This document shows positions 27,500-36,512 of a stretch of 64,000 nt of DNA, one piece after another. The stretch covers positions 124,001 through 188,000 of the forward strand of contig CAIJPD010000063.1 in the NCBI GenBank assembly GCA_903822495.1, read 5' to 3'. Numbering within the stretch: position 1 is the first letter of the stretch; each line of letters starts with the position of its first letter. This DNA is from an uncultured Chloroflexota bacterium (GTDB lineage Bacteria; Chloroflexota; Limnocylindria; Limnocylindrales; CSP1-4). Position numbers and translations under genes: made by a program. The notes beneath the pieces are model-generated. The model ran no database searches. It worked only from the letters and a program-made list of their open reading frames with translations, and had not been told where the DNA came from.

Positions 27500-28456
27500 A
27501 TGGCCCAGCCATCCGCGGCGTCCGCAGCTGACGTCCCTTCGCTCATCCACGCCCGCGGCCTGACCAAGCGGTTCGGGTCGTTCATGGCCGTGGACGGCAT
27601 CGACTTCGACGTCGCGCCCGGCGAGAGCTTCGGCTTCCTGGGCCCCAACGGCGCCGGCAAGACCTCCACCATGCGGATGATCGGTGCCGTCTCGCCGGTC
27701 AGCGCGGGCACGCTCCGGATCCTGGGCATGGACCCGGGACGCGACGGCGCCCGCATCCGTGCCCGCCTGGGCGTGGTCCCGCAGCAGGACAACCTGGACG
27801 TGGACCTGACCCTGCGCGAGAACCTGATCGTGTACGGCCGCTACTTCGACATCCCGTGGGCCGAGGGCGCCCGCCGAGCCGACGAGCTGCTGGACTTCGC
27901 TCAGCTGGCGGACCGGCGCGACACCCAGGTGGAATCGCTGTCGGGCGGCATGAAGCGCCGCCTCACGATTGCCAGGGCCATGATCAACCAGCCCGACGTG
28001 CTCCTCCTCGATGAGCCCACCACCGGCCTGGACCCGCAGGCGCGCCACATCCTGTGGGACCGCCTGTACGGGCTGAAGCAACGCGGCGTCACGCTGGTCC
28101 TGACCACGCACTACATGGACGAGGCGCAGCAGCTGTGCGACCGCCTGGTGGTGATGGACAAGGGCCGGATCGTGGCCGAGGGGTCGCCCAACTCGCTGAT
28201 CGCCCAGTACACCACCCGCGAGGTGACCGAGCTGCGCTTCCCGGTGGGAACGCAGGCCGCGGCGCTGCCCACGCTGGAGGGCCTGGCCGACCGGATCGAG
28301 GTCCTGCCGGACCGGGTCCTGATGTACGCCGAGGACGGCGAGGTGGTGGCCGAAGGGGTCCACGCGCGCGGCCTCCACCCGGAGACGGTGCTGGTCCGGC
28401 GCTCCACGCTGGAGGACGTCTTCCTGCGGCTGACCGGCCGCTCGCTGATCGACTGA
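27500..28456 (+). CDS. ABC-2 type exporter ATP-binding protein (DrrA/NodI-like)
   Basis: A 318-residue ATPase. Walker A GPNGAGKTS (about residue 50), Q-loop VVPQQDNLD, signature LSGGMKRR (about 150), Walker B VLLLDEPTTGLD and switch His LTTHYMDEA. The C-terminal about 100 residues form the extra regulatory domain found in NodI/DrrA-type exporters. VVPQQDNLDVDLTLRENL and LTLRENLIVYGRYFDIP fit the NodI subgroup. Two ABC-2 permeases follow in the same operon. Substrate unknown: lipids, polysaccharides and drugs are all handled by this family. Confidence 0.93.
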   Translation: MAQPSAASAADVPSLIHARGLTKRFGSFMAVDGIDFDVAPGESFGFLGPNGAGKTSTMRMIGAVSPVSAGTLRILGMDPGRDGARIRARLGVVPQQDNLDVDLTLRENLIVYGRYFDIPWAEGARRADELLDFAQLADRRDTQVESLSGGMKRRLTIARAMINQPDVLLLDEPTTGLDPQARHILWDRLYGLKQRGVTLVLTTHYMDEAQQLCDRLVVMDKGRIVAEGSPNSLIAQYTTREVTELRFPVGTQAAALPTLEGLADRIEVLPDRVLMYAEDGEVVAEGVHARGLHPETVLVRRSTLEDVFLRLTGRSLID

Positions 28457-28466
28457 GGGGCGCCGG

Positions 28467-29270
28467 GTGGCCGCATCCTCCATCGCGCGCGTCTTCGAGC
28501 ACCAGGCGCTGGTCTACCGCCGGACGCTGCGCGGCTCGCTCTTCTCGTCGTTCCTCAACCCCGTCCTCTACCTCGCGGCGATGGGCGTGGGGCTGGGGAT
28601 GTTCGTCGACCGTGCGGCGGCCGCCGGCGCGGCCGGCAACCCGGCGCTGGGTGGCGTCACGTATCTCCAGTACCTGGCCCCGGGGCTGCTGGCGGCCACG
28701 GTGATGCAGTCCGCCGCCCTGGAATCCACGCATCCGATCATGGGCGGGATCGTCTACCACCGGATCTACTACGCGATGATCGCCACGCCCATCTCGGCCC
28801 GCGACATCGCCCTGGGCACCCTGGCCTGGATCACCGCCCGGCTGACCATGATCGCGGTGATCTTCGCGGTGGTGGTCCTGGCGTTCGGGGCGGCGCCGTC
28901 GGCGGGCCTGTTGCTCGCCGCGATTCCCGTGGCGGTGCTGACGGGGATGGCCTTCGCGGCGCCGATCGTGGCGTTCGCCGCCACCCAGCGGAACGGCGAG
29001 GCGTTCCCGGCGGTCTTCCGGTTCATCACCACGCCGCTCTTCCTGCTGTCCGGCACGTTCTTCCCGCTCGACGGCCTGCCCGCGCCCGTGCAGGCCGCGG
29101 CCTGGCTCTCGCCGCTCTGGCACGGGATCGCGCTGGCGCGCTCGATCGCCTTCGGCGCCGTGGGGTCGAACCCGGGGCTGGCGCTCGACCACCTGGCGGT
29201 CCTCCTCCTGTTCGCCGGCGGCGGCACCTGGCTGGCGGTCCGGAATCTCCAGCGCCGGCTGGTGAAGTGA
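28467..29270 (+). CDS. ABC-2 type permease (NodJ/DrrB-like), first subunit
   Basis: 267 residues with six predicted membrane helices. The ABC-2 signature region lies near the C-terminal half: FRFITTPLFLLSGTFFPLDGLPAPVQAAAWLSPLWH, the conserved P-L-F-L-x-S-G-T-F-F-P element of NodJ/DrrB. GTG start at 28467 with GAGGGG 6 nt upstream (28455-28460), 10 bp after the ATPase stop. It pairs with the next gene to form a heterodimeric membrane domain. Confidence 0.9.
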   Translation: MAASSIARVFEHQALVYRRTLRGSLFSSFLNPVLYLAAMGVGLGMFVDRAAAAGAAGNPALGGVTYLQYLAPGLLAATVMQSAALESTHPIMGGIVYHRIYYAMIATPISARDIALGTLAWITARLTMIAVIFAVVVLAFGAAPSAGLLLAAIPVAVLTGMAFAAPIVAFAATQRNGEAFPAVFRFITTPLFLLSGTFFPLDGLPAPVQAAAWLSPLWHGIALARSIAFGAVGSNPGLALDHLAVLLLFAGGGTWLAVRNLQRRLVK

Positions 29271-30106
29271 TGGCCGGCTCAAGTTCGACCGTGCCCGCCC
29301 CGGGCGGCTTCGCGCGCCTGCGCGCCCGGATGGGCATCGGGAGCTGGCGCCGCGGCATCCACATGCTCGAACGCAACGCCATGGTCTACCGCCACACCTG
29401 GCTGATCCTGTTCTCGGGCTTCTTCGAGCCCGTCTTCCTCCTGGTCGGGATGGGCTTCGGGCTGGGCGGGCTGGTTGGCTCGGTCAACGGGCCGGGTGGC
29501 GTGGCGGTGCCCTACGCGGTGTTCGTGGCGCCGGCGCTGCTGGCGTCGTCGGCGATGAACGGCGCCATCACGGAGGGGTCCTGGAACTTCTTCTGGAAGT
29601 TCCGCGAGGACCGCTTCTACGAGACGGTGCTGTCCACGCCGCTCTCACCCAACGACATCGCGCTGGGCGAGCTGGGCTGGGCGCTGGTCCGCGGCGGCCT
29701 CTACTCCATGGGGTTCCTGGTGATCATGGCGCTCATGGGGCTGGTCACCTCGCCGTGGGCCATCCTGGCGTTCCCGGCGGCGCTCGTGGTTGGGTTCGGG
29801 TTCGGCGGGGCCGCCATGGGCGCGGCCACGTTCATGCGGACGTGGCAGGACCTGGACTTCGTGTCGATGGCCACGGTGCCCATGCTGCTGCTCTCGGGCA
29901 CGTTCTACCCGGTGGACGTCTACCCGGACGCGCTCCGGGTCCTCATCCAGTTGACCCCGCTCTACCAGGGCGTGGACATGCTCCGGAAGCTGACGACGGG
30001 CGCGGTGGACGCGTCCATCCTGGTCCACGTGGCGTACCTGCTGATCCTGGGCCTGGTGGGGCTCAGCGTGGTGGGCCGGCGCGTGGGCCGGACCCTGCTG
30101 AGCTAG
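29270..30106 (+). CDS. ABC-2 type permease (NodJ/DrrB-like), second subunit
   Basis: 278 residues with about six membrane helices, paralogous to the preceding permease. It has the same signature MLLLSGTFYPVDVYPDALRVLIQLTPLYQGVDMLR, plus KFREDRFYETVLSTPLSPNDIALGE in the cytosolic loop that contacts the ATPase. The ATG at 29270 shares one base with the previous stop (TGATG); a GTG one codon upstream is the alternative. The polar N-terminal leader is about 35 residues. Confidence 0.9.
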   Translation: MAGSSSTVPAPGGFARLRARMGIGSWRRGIHMLERNAMVYRHTWLILFSGFFEPVFLLVGMGFGLGGLVGSVNGPGGVAVPYAVFVAPALLASSAMNGAITEGSWNFFWKFREDRFYETVLSTPLSPNDIALGELGWALVRGGLYSMGFLVIMALMGLVTSPWAILAFPAALVVGFGFGGAAMGAATFMRTWQDLDFVSMATVPMLLLSGTFYPVDVYPDALRVLIQLTPLYQGVDMLRKLTTGAVDASILVHVAYLLILGLVGLSVVGRRVGRTLLS

Positions 30107-30118
30107 GGGTCGGGCGTG

Positions 30119-30844
30119 ATGACGGGTTCGAAGGCGATCGAAGTCGCCGCGCGCGGCGCGGCGCATGCCGCGCTGGATGTCCTGTCCGCCGAGATCGCCG
30201 CGTGCCGCCGGTGTCCCCGGCTGGTCCAGTGGCGCGAGGACGTCGCGCGCGACAAGGTCAAGCGCTTCCGCGACGACGTCTACTGGGGCCGGCCCGTGCC
30301 GGGCTTCGGCGACCCCGACGCGCGGATCCTGGTCCTTGGCCTGGCGCCGGCGGCGCACGGGGCGAACCGGACCGGACGGGTGTTCACGGGCGATCCGTCG
30401 GGCGACTTCCTCTGGGCGGCGATGCACGAGGTGGGGCTGGCCAGCCAGTCCACGGGCCGGCAGCGCGACGACGGGCTGACGCTCACCGACGCGTACGTGG
30501 CGGCGGCCGTCCGCTGCGCGCCCCCGGCCAACGCGCCGACCCCCGCCGAGCGCGACGCCTGCGCCCCGTTCCTGGCCCGCGAGCTGGCGATCCTGGACCG
30601 CGTCCGGGTGATCGTGGCGCTGGGCCAGTTCGGCTGGGACGCGGCGTTCCGCGCAGTGGAGTCCGTGGGCGGGCCCAGGGTCTCGCCGCGGCCCAGGTTT
30701 GGGCATGGGGCGGAGGCGGCGGCAGGCGCCTACCGCGTCATCGCGTCGTTCCACCCCAGCCAGCAGAACACCTTCACGGGCCGGCTCACCCGGCCGATGC
30801 TGGTGTCGGTGCTGACGCGCGCCCGGGATCTGGCCGGGACCTAG
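30119..30844 (+). CDS. Family 5 uracil-DNA glycosylase (UdgB-like)
   Basis: 241 residues. The 4Fe-4S-type cysteine start CRRCPRLVQWREDVA, the catalytic GLAPAAHGANRTGRVFTGDPSGDFLW block and the C-terminal HPSQQNTFTGRLT loop are the hallmarks of UDG family 5, which removes uracil and other deaminated bases and lacks the polar catalytic Asp/Asn of family 1. ATG 30119 follows GGGG (30106-30109 region) after the permease stop; GTG at 30116 is an alternative. It is the last gene of the run and is followed by a hairpin at 30851. Confidence 0.93.
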   Translation: MTGSKAIEVAARGAAHAALDVLSAEIAACRRCPRLVQWREDVARDKVKRFRDDVYWGRPVPGFGDPDARILVLGLAPAAHGANRTGRVFTGDPSGDFLWAAMHEVGLASQSTGRQRDDGLTLTDAYVAAAVRCAPPANAPTPAERDACAPFLARELAILDRVRVIVALGQFGWDAAFRAVESVGGPRVSPRPRFGHGAEAAAGAYRVIASFHPSQQNTFTGRLTRPMLVSVLTRARDLAGT

Positions 30845-30850
30845 GCGAGA

Positions 30851-30870
30851 GGCCGTCCGGTCGGACGGTC
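30851..30870 (+). terminator. Hairpin terminator after the uracil-DNA glycosylase gene
   Basis: GGCCGTCC-GGTC-GGACGGTC: an 8-bp stem including one G-T pair, 4-nt loop, 7 bp after the stop. There is no T-run. It precedes the dnaJ promoter. Confidence 0.6.
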
Positions 30871-30985
30871 CGCCCACCATCCCGGCAACCGCGCCGCCAG
30901 CGGCCCGTAGATCCGGAATCCCGGCGCGAACCGGCCTGGGCGCCACCCGGCGCCACGCCGCTGTACCCCCACCGGCCCCCTCCCG

Positions 30986-30991
30986 TAGACT
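30986..30991 (+). promoter_or_regulatory. -10 element of dnaJ, near-leaderless
   Basis: TAGACT ends 10 nt before the dnaJ ATG (31002); the predicted 5' leader is 0-4 nt and no ribosome binding site is visible. No CIRCE element is present here. Confidence 0.5.
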
Positions 30992-31001
30992 TTGCCGCTG
31001 C

Positions 31002-32117
31002 ATGGCAACCGACCGCGACTACTACTCCGTCCTGGGCGTCGAGCGCAGCGCCACCGACGCCGAGGTCAAGAAGGCCTTCCGCCGTCTCGCGCAGCAGTGG
31101 CATCCCGACGTCAACAAGGACGCCGAGGCGCCCGACCGCTTCAAGGAGATCAACGAGGCGTACCAGGTCCTGTCCGACACCGACCAGCGCCAGCGCTACG
31201 ACATGTTCGGCAAGGCCGGTGTCGGCAACGGCGCCGGGGGTGGCGCGGGGTTCGACCCCGGCTTCGCCGGCTTCGGCGACATCTTTGACGCCTTCTTCGG
31301 CGGCGGAGCCACCCAGACGCGGCGCGGTCGTCCCGCGGCCGGCTCCGACCTCCGCTACGACCTCCGGATCACCTTCGAGGAGGCCGTCCACGGCACCGAG
31401 AAGGAGATCGAGTTCCCCGTCCTCGGCCGGTGCGAGACCTGCCACGGGTCGGGCGCCAAGCCGGGCACGGCGCCGGTCACCTGTCCCCAGTGCAACGGCC
31501 GGGGCGAGATCCGCCAGATCCGCCAGACCATGCTTGGCCAGATGGTCGCCGCCTCACCGTGCCCCCGCTGCCGCGGTGAAGGCCGCGTGGTGGAGTCGGT
31601 CTGCGACGGGTGCCACGGCGAGGGCCGGCTGGAGCGCAAGCGCAACCTCCGCGTGGCCATCCCGCCCGGCATCGACGAGGGTCACCAGGTCCGGCTGGCC
31701 AACGAGGGAGAGGCGGGACCCCGCGGCGGCCCACCCGGCAGCCTCTACGTGGCGGTCCACGTGACCGCCCACCCCACGCTCAAGCGCGAAGGCACCGAGC
31801 TGATCTATGAGACCGCGATCTCCATCGCACAGGCGGCGTTGGGCACCCGTGTCAAGGTGCCCATGGTGGAGGGCGAGGAGGAGATCGAGATCAAGGCCGG
31901 GACTCAGCCCGGGACGGAGATCCGGCTGCGTGGCAAGGGCGTCCCGCACGTTCGCCGGCCCGGGAGCCGGGGTGACCTGCATGTCTTCGTGAGCGTGGCC
32001 GTGCCCACCAAGCTCAACAAGAAGCAGCGCGAGGCGCTCCTCGCCTACGCCGACGCGTCGGAGGAGACGGTCCACGAGGGCGGCATCTTCGACCGGGTCC
32101 GGGACGCGCTTGGCTAG
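31002..32117 (+). CDS. dnaJ: Chaperone DnaJ (Hsp40, type I)
   Basis: A 371-residue class I J-protein. J-domain (residues 3-68) with the catalytic HPD in QQWHPDVNKDAEA. A Gly/Phe-rich linker (about 70-105: GAGGGAGFDPGFAGFGDIFDAFFGG). Four zinc-finger repeats: CETCHGSG, CPQCNGRG, CPRCRGEG, CDGCHGEG (about 145-210). The C-terminal substrate and dimer domain follows. It stimulates DnaK ATPase, yet it is not in the hrcA-grpE-dnaK operon and lacks CIRCE, so its regulation is separate. Its end overlaps the prmA start by 8 bp. Confidence 0.98.
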   Translation: MATDRDYYSVLGVERSATDAEVKKAFRRLAQQWHPDVNKDAEAPDRFKEINEAYQVLSDTDQRQRYDMFGKAGVGNGAGGGAGFDPGFAGFGDIFDAFFGGGATQTRRGRPAAGSDLRYDLRITFEEAVHGTEKEIEFPVLGRCETCHGSGAKPGTAPVTCPQCNGRGEIRQIRQTMLGQMVAASPCPRCRGEGRVVESVCDGCHGEGRLERKRNLRVAIPPGIDEGHQVRLANEGEAGPRGGPPGSLYVAVHVTAHPTLKREGTELIYETAISIAQAALGTRVKVPMVEGEEEIEIKAGTQPGTEIRLRGKGVPHVRRPGSRGDLHVFVSVAVPTKLNKKQREALLAYADASEETVHEGGIFDRVRDALG

Positions 32118-33159
32118 GGGCACGAGCCCTGCGGGGCCTACGGCGTCGAGCTCGACGCCGGGCGATCCGGCTTCGGCCTCGCCCGCAGCAACCTCGCCGG
32201 CAGGAGCGGGGCCGGGCGCCTGGCTGGAGCTGGCCATTGCCGCCGACAGCGAGGCCGTGGAGGCCGTCTCGGAGATCCTGGGCCGCGTCGCCACCGGCGG
32301 GACCAGCGTCGAGCCCGGCTTCGAGCTCACCGACGAGGGCCTTGGCGCGCGCCCCGATCCCACCCGGCCGGTGATCGTGCGCGCCTACGTCCCCGCGCGG
32401 GATGCCGCGGCCATTCAGGCCGCCATCGCCGAGGTGGACACTGCCCTGGGCCACCTTCGGGCATTCGATCTCCGCCCCATCGGGGAGCTGGAGACGCGGA
32501 TCGTCAACGAGGCCGACTGGGCCGACGCATGGAAGCAGCATTTCCCGGTGCTCCGGATCGGGCAGCGGATCGTGATCCGGCCCACGTGGCGCCGCCACCG
32601 CCGCGCGGCGGAGGACGTGGTCCTGGCCCTGGATCCGGGGATGGCCTTTGGGACGGGGCTGCATCCCACCACGCGCCTGTGCCTGATGGCGCTGGAGGAC
32701 GCGGCTGCCCGCGGCGTGCTGGCCACGGGCGGCGCTGCCGACGGGACCGCGCGCATCCTGGACGTGGGTTGCGGCTCGGGGATCCTGGCCATCGCCGCCG
32801 TCAAGCTGGGCGCAGGCGAGGCGTTTGGCGTGGATACGGACTCCATCGCCATCGAGGCCACCGAATCCAACGCCCGTCGGAACGCCGTCGCCCGCCGCCT
32901 GCGCGCCAGGGCCGGCAGCCTGCCCAGCCGTCGACCGCCCCACGACGTGGTCCTGGCCAACCTCATCGCCTCGCTGCTTGTCATGCTCGCGACCGACCTG
33001 GCCGCCGAGTTGCGACCGGGCGGGACACTCATCGCCTCCGGCATCTTCATCGACCGGGAGGGGGATGTCCGGGAGGCATTCGCCGCCGCCGGCCTGGAGG
33101 TCACGCGCCGGCTGGGTGAGGGTGACTGGGTCGCGCTGGAGGCGGTTCGGCCGGCCTGA
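32110..33159 (+). CDS. prmA: Ribosomal protein L11 methyltransferase PrmA
   Basis: 349 residues from a TTG at 32110 inside the dnaJ end. The N-terminal Ala/Ser/Pro-rich leader (about 35 residues) is unusual; the true start could be further in. The substrate-recognition domain contains NEADWADAWKQHFPV, and the catalytic domain has LDPGMAFGTGLHPTTRLCL, ILDVGCGSGILAIAAVKLGA (SAM motif I) and VVLANLIASLLVML, the NxI motif of PrmA. It trimethylates L11. The dnaJ-prmA order is common in bacteria, supporting the call. Confidence 0.95.
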   Translation: MARGTSPAGPTASSSTPGDPASASPAATSPAGAGPGAWLELAIAADSEAVEAVSEILGRVATGGTSVEPGFELTDEGLGARPDPTRPVIVRAYVPARDAAAIQAAIAEVDTALGHLRAFDLRPIGELETRIVNEADWADAWKQHFPVLRIGQRIVIRPTWRRHRRAAEDVVLALDPGMAFGTGLHPTTRLCLMALEDAAARGVLATGGAADGTARILDVGCGSGILAIAAVKLGAGEAFGVDTDSIAIEATESNARRNAVARRLRARAGSLPSRRPPHDVVLANLIASLLVMLATDLAAELRPGGTLIASGIFIDREGDVREAFAAAGLEVTRRLGEGDWVALEAVRPA

Positions 33160-33172
33160 CGGCTCCGCATCC

Positions 33173-33178
33173 TACAAT
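33173..33178 (+). promoter_or_regulatory. -10 element before the 33186 membrane protein gene, leaderless
   Basis: TACAAT ends 7 nt before the ATG at 33186, so transcription should start at the ATG. No clear -35 or Shine-Dalgarno sequence. Confidence 0.5.
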
Positions 33179-33185
33179 TCGCGCC

Positions 33186-33650
33186 ATGACGTCCCTGCTA
33201 CCCCTCCTCATCGCCGTCCACGTGATCCTCGCGATCTCGCTGGTCCTCCCGTCCATCGTCCTGCCCTTCGCGCTCCGCTCCGCGGAGGCGCGCGAGGCCA
33301 CCGCCGGAGCCGGCCCCGGTCGCCTGGTTCGCGGCCTCCTCTGGCTGCAGGCCCACGGCACGCTCGTCATCGGGCTGGGATTGGCGGCGACCGGCGTGGG
33401 CCTGCTCCTCGCACTGGGCACCGAGCTGTTCGCCAGGACCTGGCTCCTGGTCGCCCTGGTGATCTACGCCGGCAACCTGCTGCTGGCGTTCTTCGTCCAG
33501 CGCCCCAACCTGCGCCGCCTGCTCGGCGTGGAGCGCAACGAGGCGGCCTGGCGGGCGATCGCGCGTCGCCAGCGCTATGTCTCGTACGTGATGGCCGGGC
33601 TGGTGGGCTCCGTCGGCTACTTGATGAGCACCAAGCCAGTCCTGTGGTGA
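33186..33650 (+). CDS. Small integral membrane protein (DUF2269-like)
   Basis: 154 residues with four hydrophobic helices (about 5-27, 50-78, 83-105 and 130-147). The motif Q-R-P-N-L-R-R-L followed by a polar helix and a short last segment resembles predicted membrane proteins annotated as DUF2269, whose function is unknown. The 33-48 loop is Ala/Glu-rich. It lies between prmA and the HIT gene, which starts 7 bp after its stop, so it probably shares a transcript with HIT and the lipoprotein. Confidence 0.6.
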   Translation: MTSLLPLLIAVHVILAISLVLPSIVLPFALRSAEAREATAGAGPGRLVRGLLWLQAHGTLVIGLGLAATGVGLLLALGTELFARTWLLVALVIYAGNLLLAFFVQRPNLRRLLGVERNEAAWRAIARRQRYVSYVMAGLVGSVGYLMSTKPVLW

Positions 33651-33656
33651 GCGGAG

Positions 33657-34004
33657 ATGCCTGACAGCTGCCTCTTCTGCCGGATCGTCGCGGGCGAGAT
33701 CCCGGCCACCATCGTCCACGAGACCCCGGACACCGTCGCGTTCCGGGACATCAACCCACGCGCGCCCAGCCACATCCTGGTGATCCCGCGGCGCCACGTG
33801 GACTCCGTCGCCACGCTCGCGCCCGCGGATGAGGCGCTGGCCGGCCGGCTGCTGCTGGCAGCGGGCGAGATCGCCCGCCAGGAAGGCTTTGCCGACCAGG
33901 GCTACCGAGTGATCTCCAACATCGGCGACTGGGGCGGTCAGACGGTCAGCCACTTGCACCTGCACGTGATGGGCGGTCGCTCCTTCACATGGCCACCGGG
34001 TTGA
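33657..34004 (+). CDS. HIT-family (Hint-like) nucleotide hydrolase
   Basis: A 115-residue HIT protein. The zinc-ligand start CLFCRIVAGEIPATIVHE, the FRDINPRAPSHILVIPRRH strand and the histidine triad SHLHLHVMGGR (HxHxH) with upstream NIGDWGGQTVSH are complete. Members hydrolyse adenosine phosphoramidates or act on dinucleoside polyphosphates. Start ATG 7 bp after the membrane protein stop; its end overlaps the next gene by 16 bp. Confidence 0.96.
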   Translation: MPDSCLFCRIVAGEIPATIVHETPDTVAFRDINPRAPSHILVIPRRHVDSVATLAPADEALAGRLLLAAGEIARQEGFADQGYRVISNIGDWGGQTVSHLHLHVMGGRSFTWPPG

Positions 34005-34585
34005 GGCCCGTGCGTCGGGACGACCACGCCGCGCCTGGGGCTGGCCGGGCCCTGGCCCGCCTGGGGCTGGCCGGCGTGCTTGCCCTCGGGGCTGCCGGCT
34101 GCGGCGTCCTTGCCGCGACGCCCGCGCCCGTGACGCCGGCGCCTGCCGCGCCCGGTGCATCGGCGACCGCCAATCTCGCCGCCGCCGGGATCCGGACCCA
34201 GCTCGTGGCCGCGCTCGGTGCGCGCAGGCTGATCCTTGTGGATCCCAAGATCCCGTTCCGCCCGGGCGAGCCGGCGGAGCTTACCGACGTGCCGCGCTCG
34301 GTCTACCAGGTCCAGCTGCGCGACGACCCGACGGGTGGGTTCATCGTGGTCTACGGGCTGGTCAGCCCGCCGCTTGCCGCGGTCGCCGGCGTGACGCTTG
34401 CGACGTGGCTGGCCACGGGCCCGGGCCGGGTCCAGGCGCCCCAAGGCACCGTCCACGTGATCCGCCAGGTGGGAGCGGATCTCGTCTACTACCGCTGGCT
34501 GCCCGGGGCGATCGTGGACCCGGAGACGCCCAACGTGCAGCCGGCTCTGGAGACGCTGGGAATCGCGGTCGCCGTCCCGCGCTAG
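33989..34585 (+). CDS. Predicted lipoprotein of unknown function
   Basis: 198 residues. An N-terminal Arg-containing region precedes a hydrophobic stretch LARLGLAGVLALGAAGC, a lipobox-like AAGC with the lipidated Cys near residue 38. The mature protein starts with a Pro/Ala/Thr linker. The body has VYQVQLRDDPTGGFIVVYGLVS and TVHVIRQVGADLVYYRWLPG, beta-rich segments I cannot assign to a family. The ATG lies inside the HIT gene. The stop overlaps the end of the convergent acyl-CoA ligase gene by 4 bp. Confidence 0.65.
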   Translation: MATGLRPVRRDDHAAPGAGRALARLGLAGVLALGAAGCGVLAATPAPVTPAPAAPGASATANLAAAGIRTQLVAALGARRLILVDPKIPFRPGEPAELTDVPRSVYQVQLRDDPTGGFIVVYGLVSPPLAAVAGVTLATWLATGPGRVQAPQGTVHVIRQVGADLVYYRWLPGAIVDPETPNVQPALETLGIAVAVPR

Positions 34586-36294
34586 GCGCCCGGCTCGGCC
34601 TCGGACGTCCCGATGGGCACGTCCACCGCGGCCCAGGCCCGCACCACGTCGCGCTTCACCTTGAGGGTATGGGTCCGCGGGAAGTCGGCATCGGGCCAGA
34701 GGCGCCAGCCCGCGATCCGCTGGTTGGCGCCGAGCCGCGCGTTGGCGGCCTTCACGATCCTGTTGAGCTCCGAAGTCACCTCCGCCGCGGTCGCGGCGAG
34801 GGCGCCGCGGGCGTCCTGGCCCGGCGTGTCCCCGGCCGGCGGCGGACCGTTCGTGCCGGGCCAGAGGCAGATCGCCTCGATCCGCCCGGGCCTGGTCTCG
34901 AGGACCACCGATTCGCGCAGCCCCTCGGCCCGGAGCACGTTCTCGATGTCTTCGGGGTAGACGTTGAACCCGTTGGGCAGGACGATCATGTCCTTCTTCC
35001 GGCCCGACAGGACCAGCCGGCCGCCGTCGTCCAGGTGGCCGATATCGCCGGTGCGATACCAGCCGTCCGGGGTGAACGCCTCGGCGGTCTTGACGGGCTC
35101 GTTCCAGTAGCCGTGGAAGAGCGTGGGGCCGCGGAAGAGGATCTCCCCGTCCTCGGCGAACCGGAGCTCTGCCCCGACCGCCGGGCGTCCCACCGTCCCC
35201 ATGCCGTGGTCCCTGAGCGTGGTGCAGCAGCCCGTGCCGGTCTCCGTCGCGCCGTAGCCCTGGAGGATCGTGACGCCGATGTCCTCCCAGGCTTGCTGGA
35301 CGCCCGGCGGCAGGTACGCCCCCGCGGACAGGAAGAGGCGGAACGAGCCACCCAGCTGGGCGTGGACGCTCCGGAAGAGGATGCGCCGAATGGGTACCGG
35401 CAGGCGGCGCGCGACGGAGCGCAGGCGCCCGAACAGCCCGGCCTGCCCCCGGGCCTCCACCTCGCGCTGGATCCCGCTCCAGAACAGGTCGATGAACTGC
35501 GGGACCAGCACCATGGAAGTGACCCGCCGCTCCCGCAGGGCATCAAAGATGACCCGCGGGTTCCGGCTCCGGACATAGTGGATGTCGGCACCCACCGCCA
35601 GCGAGTAGAACAGGCCAACCGACTGCTCCAGCAGGTGGGAGAGCGGCAGCAGCGAGACCAGGCGGTGCTCCATGGGCGGGACCAGCGAGAAGAAGCTATG
35701 GACGGAGGCGGTGACGTTGTCGTGGCCCAGCATCACGCCCTTGGGCGTCCCGGTGGTGCCGGAGGTGAAGATCAGCTCGAAGATGTCCGCCGGCCTGGGG
35801 CGCTCCCAGGCATCGACCTGCTCGAGCCAGTCGGCCGGGAGGGCGGCCGACCCTGGCCCGGCCGGCCGTGCGGCCCCTGGGTCCGCGCTCAGGTCGTCGA
35901 CCGTGGTCGTGGGGAAGCCGGCCAGGTCGGCGTCGCGCGGGTCCGGGGCGTCGCGGCCGGTGCCGATCAGGAGGCGTGCCGGCTCGGCCGCCGCGACCAC
36001 GCCCCGGATCGCGTCCGGCGACATCCGCAGGTCCAACGGCACCAGGACCAGCCGCGCCCGCATGGCCCCGAAATAGGCAGCGGCCAACTCCGGACAGGAC
36101 GGGGACCAGGTCAGGACCCGGTCGCCGGGCCGGAGCCCCAGGGCCCGGAGCCGCCACGCCGCCAGCCGCGACCGGCGGTCGAGTTCGCGGTAGGTCCACG
36201 CCTCCAGGCTGCCGTCCGGACGCCGCATCGATAGCGCCAGCCGATCGGCGAACCGCCGCGCCGACTCCTCGAGGAGCTCGACCAGAGTCTCCAT
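34582..36294 (-). CDS. Long-chain acyl-CoA synthetase-type AMP-forming ligase
   Basis: 570 residues. FTSGTTGTPKGVMLGH (P-loop), SLLPLSHLLEQSVG (typical of FadD15/long-chain ACS), ILQGYGATETGTG (A5), WYRTGDIGHLDDGGRLVLSGRKKDMIVLPNGFNVYPEDIE (A7/A8 and linker) and a late Lys in TLKVKRDVV. It activates a fatty acid to acyl-AMP and then acyl-CoA. The insert after FRSVHAQLGGSFRLFLSAGAYLPP is characteristic of long-chain ACS. Transcribed away from another ligase at 36513 with 218 bp between starts. Confidence 0.93.
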   Translation of the reverse strand: METLVELLEESARRFADRLALSMRRPDGSLEAWTYRELDRRSRLAAWRLRALGLRPGDRVLTWSPSCPELAAAYFGAMRARLVLVPLDLRMSPDAIRGVVAAAEPARLLIGTGRDAPDPRDADLAGFPTTTVDDLSADPGAARPAGPGSAALPADWLEQVDAWERPRPADIFELIFTSGTTGTPKGVMLGHDNVTASVHSFFSLVPPMEHRLVSLLPLSHLLEQSVGLFYSLAVGADIHYVRSRNPRVIFDALRERRVTSMVLVPQFIDLFWSGIQREVEARGQAGLFGRLRSVARRLPVPIRRILFRSVHAQLGGSFRLFLSAGAYLPPGVQQAWEDIGVTILQGYGATETGTGCCTTLRDHGMGTVGRPAVGAELRFAEDGEILFRGPTLFHGYWNEPVKTAEAFTPDGWYRTGDIGHLDDGGRLVLSGRKKDMIVLPNGFNVYPEDIENVLRAEGLRESVVLETRPGRIEAICLWPGTNGPPPAGDTPGQDARGALAATAAEVTSELNRIVKAANARLGANQRIAGWRLWPDADFPRTHTLKVKRDVVRAWAAVDVPIGTSEAEPGA

Positions 36295-36380
36295 GTCGTC
36301 AGCCTAGCGACGGTCGGGCGACGTGTCACGGGCCATTGGGCCACCACGGCCATCTTCAGCCCGGTTTCAGCCTGGCTTCA

Positions 36381-36410
36381 TTGACCCCTTCGACGCCGCC
36401 ATGCGACACT
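36381..36410 (+). promoter_or_regulatory. Probable promoter of the second acyl-CoA ligase
   Basis: TTGACC (36381-36386), 18-bp spacer, GACACT (36405-36410). It predicts a leader of about 95 nt to the TTG start at 36513. Confidence 0.5.
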
Positions 36411-36512
36411 CCGGGCGTTCCCGGCCGATCAGAGAACGCCAGACGCCATTCATCTCCAGGGCGAGGCCACGCGATGCGCACGGCCTCGCGTCCCACCTGC
36501 AGGAGACGTCCG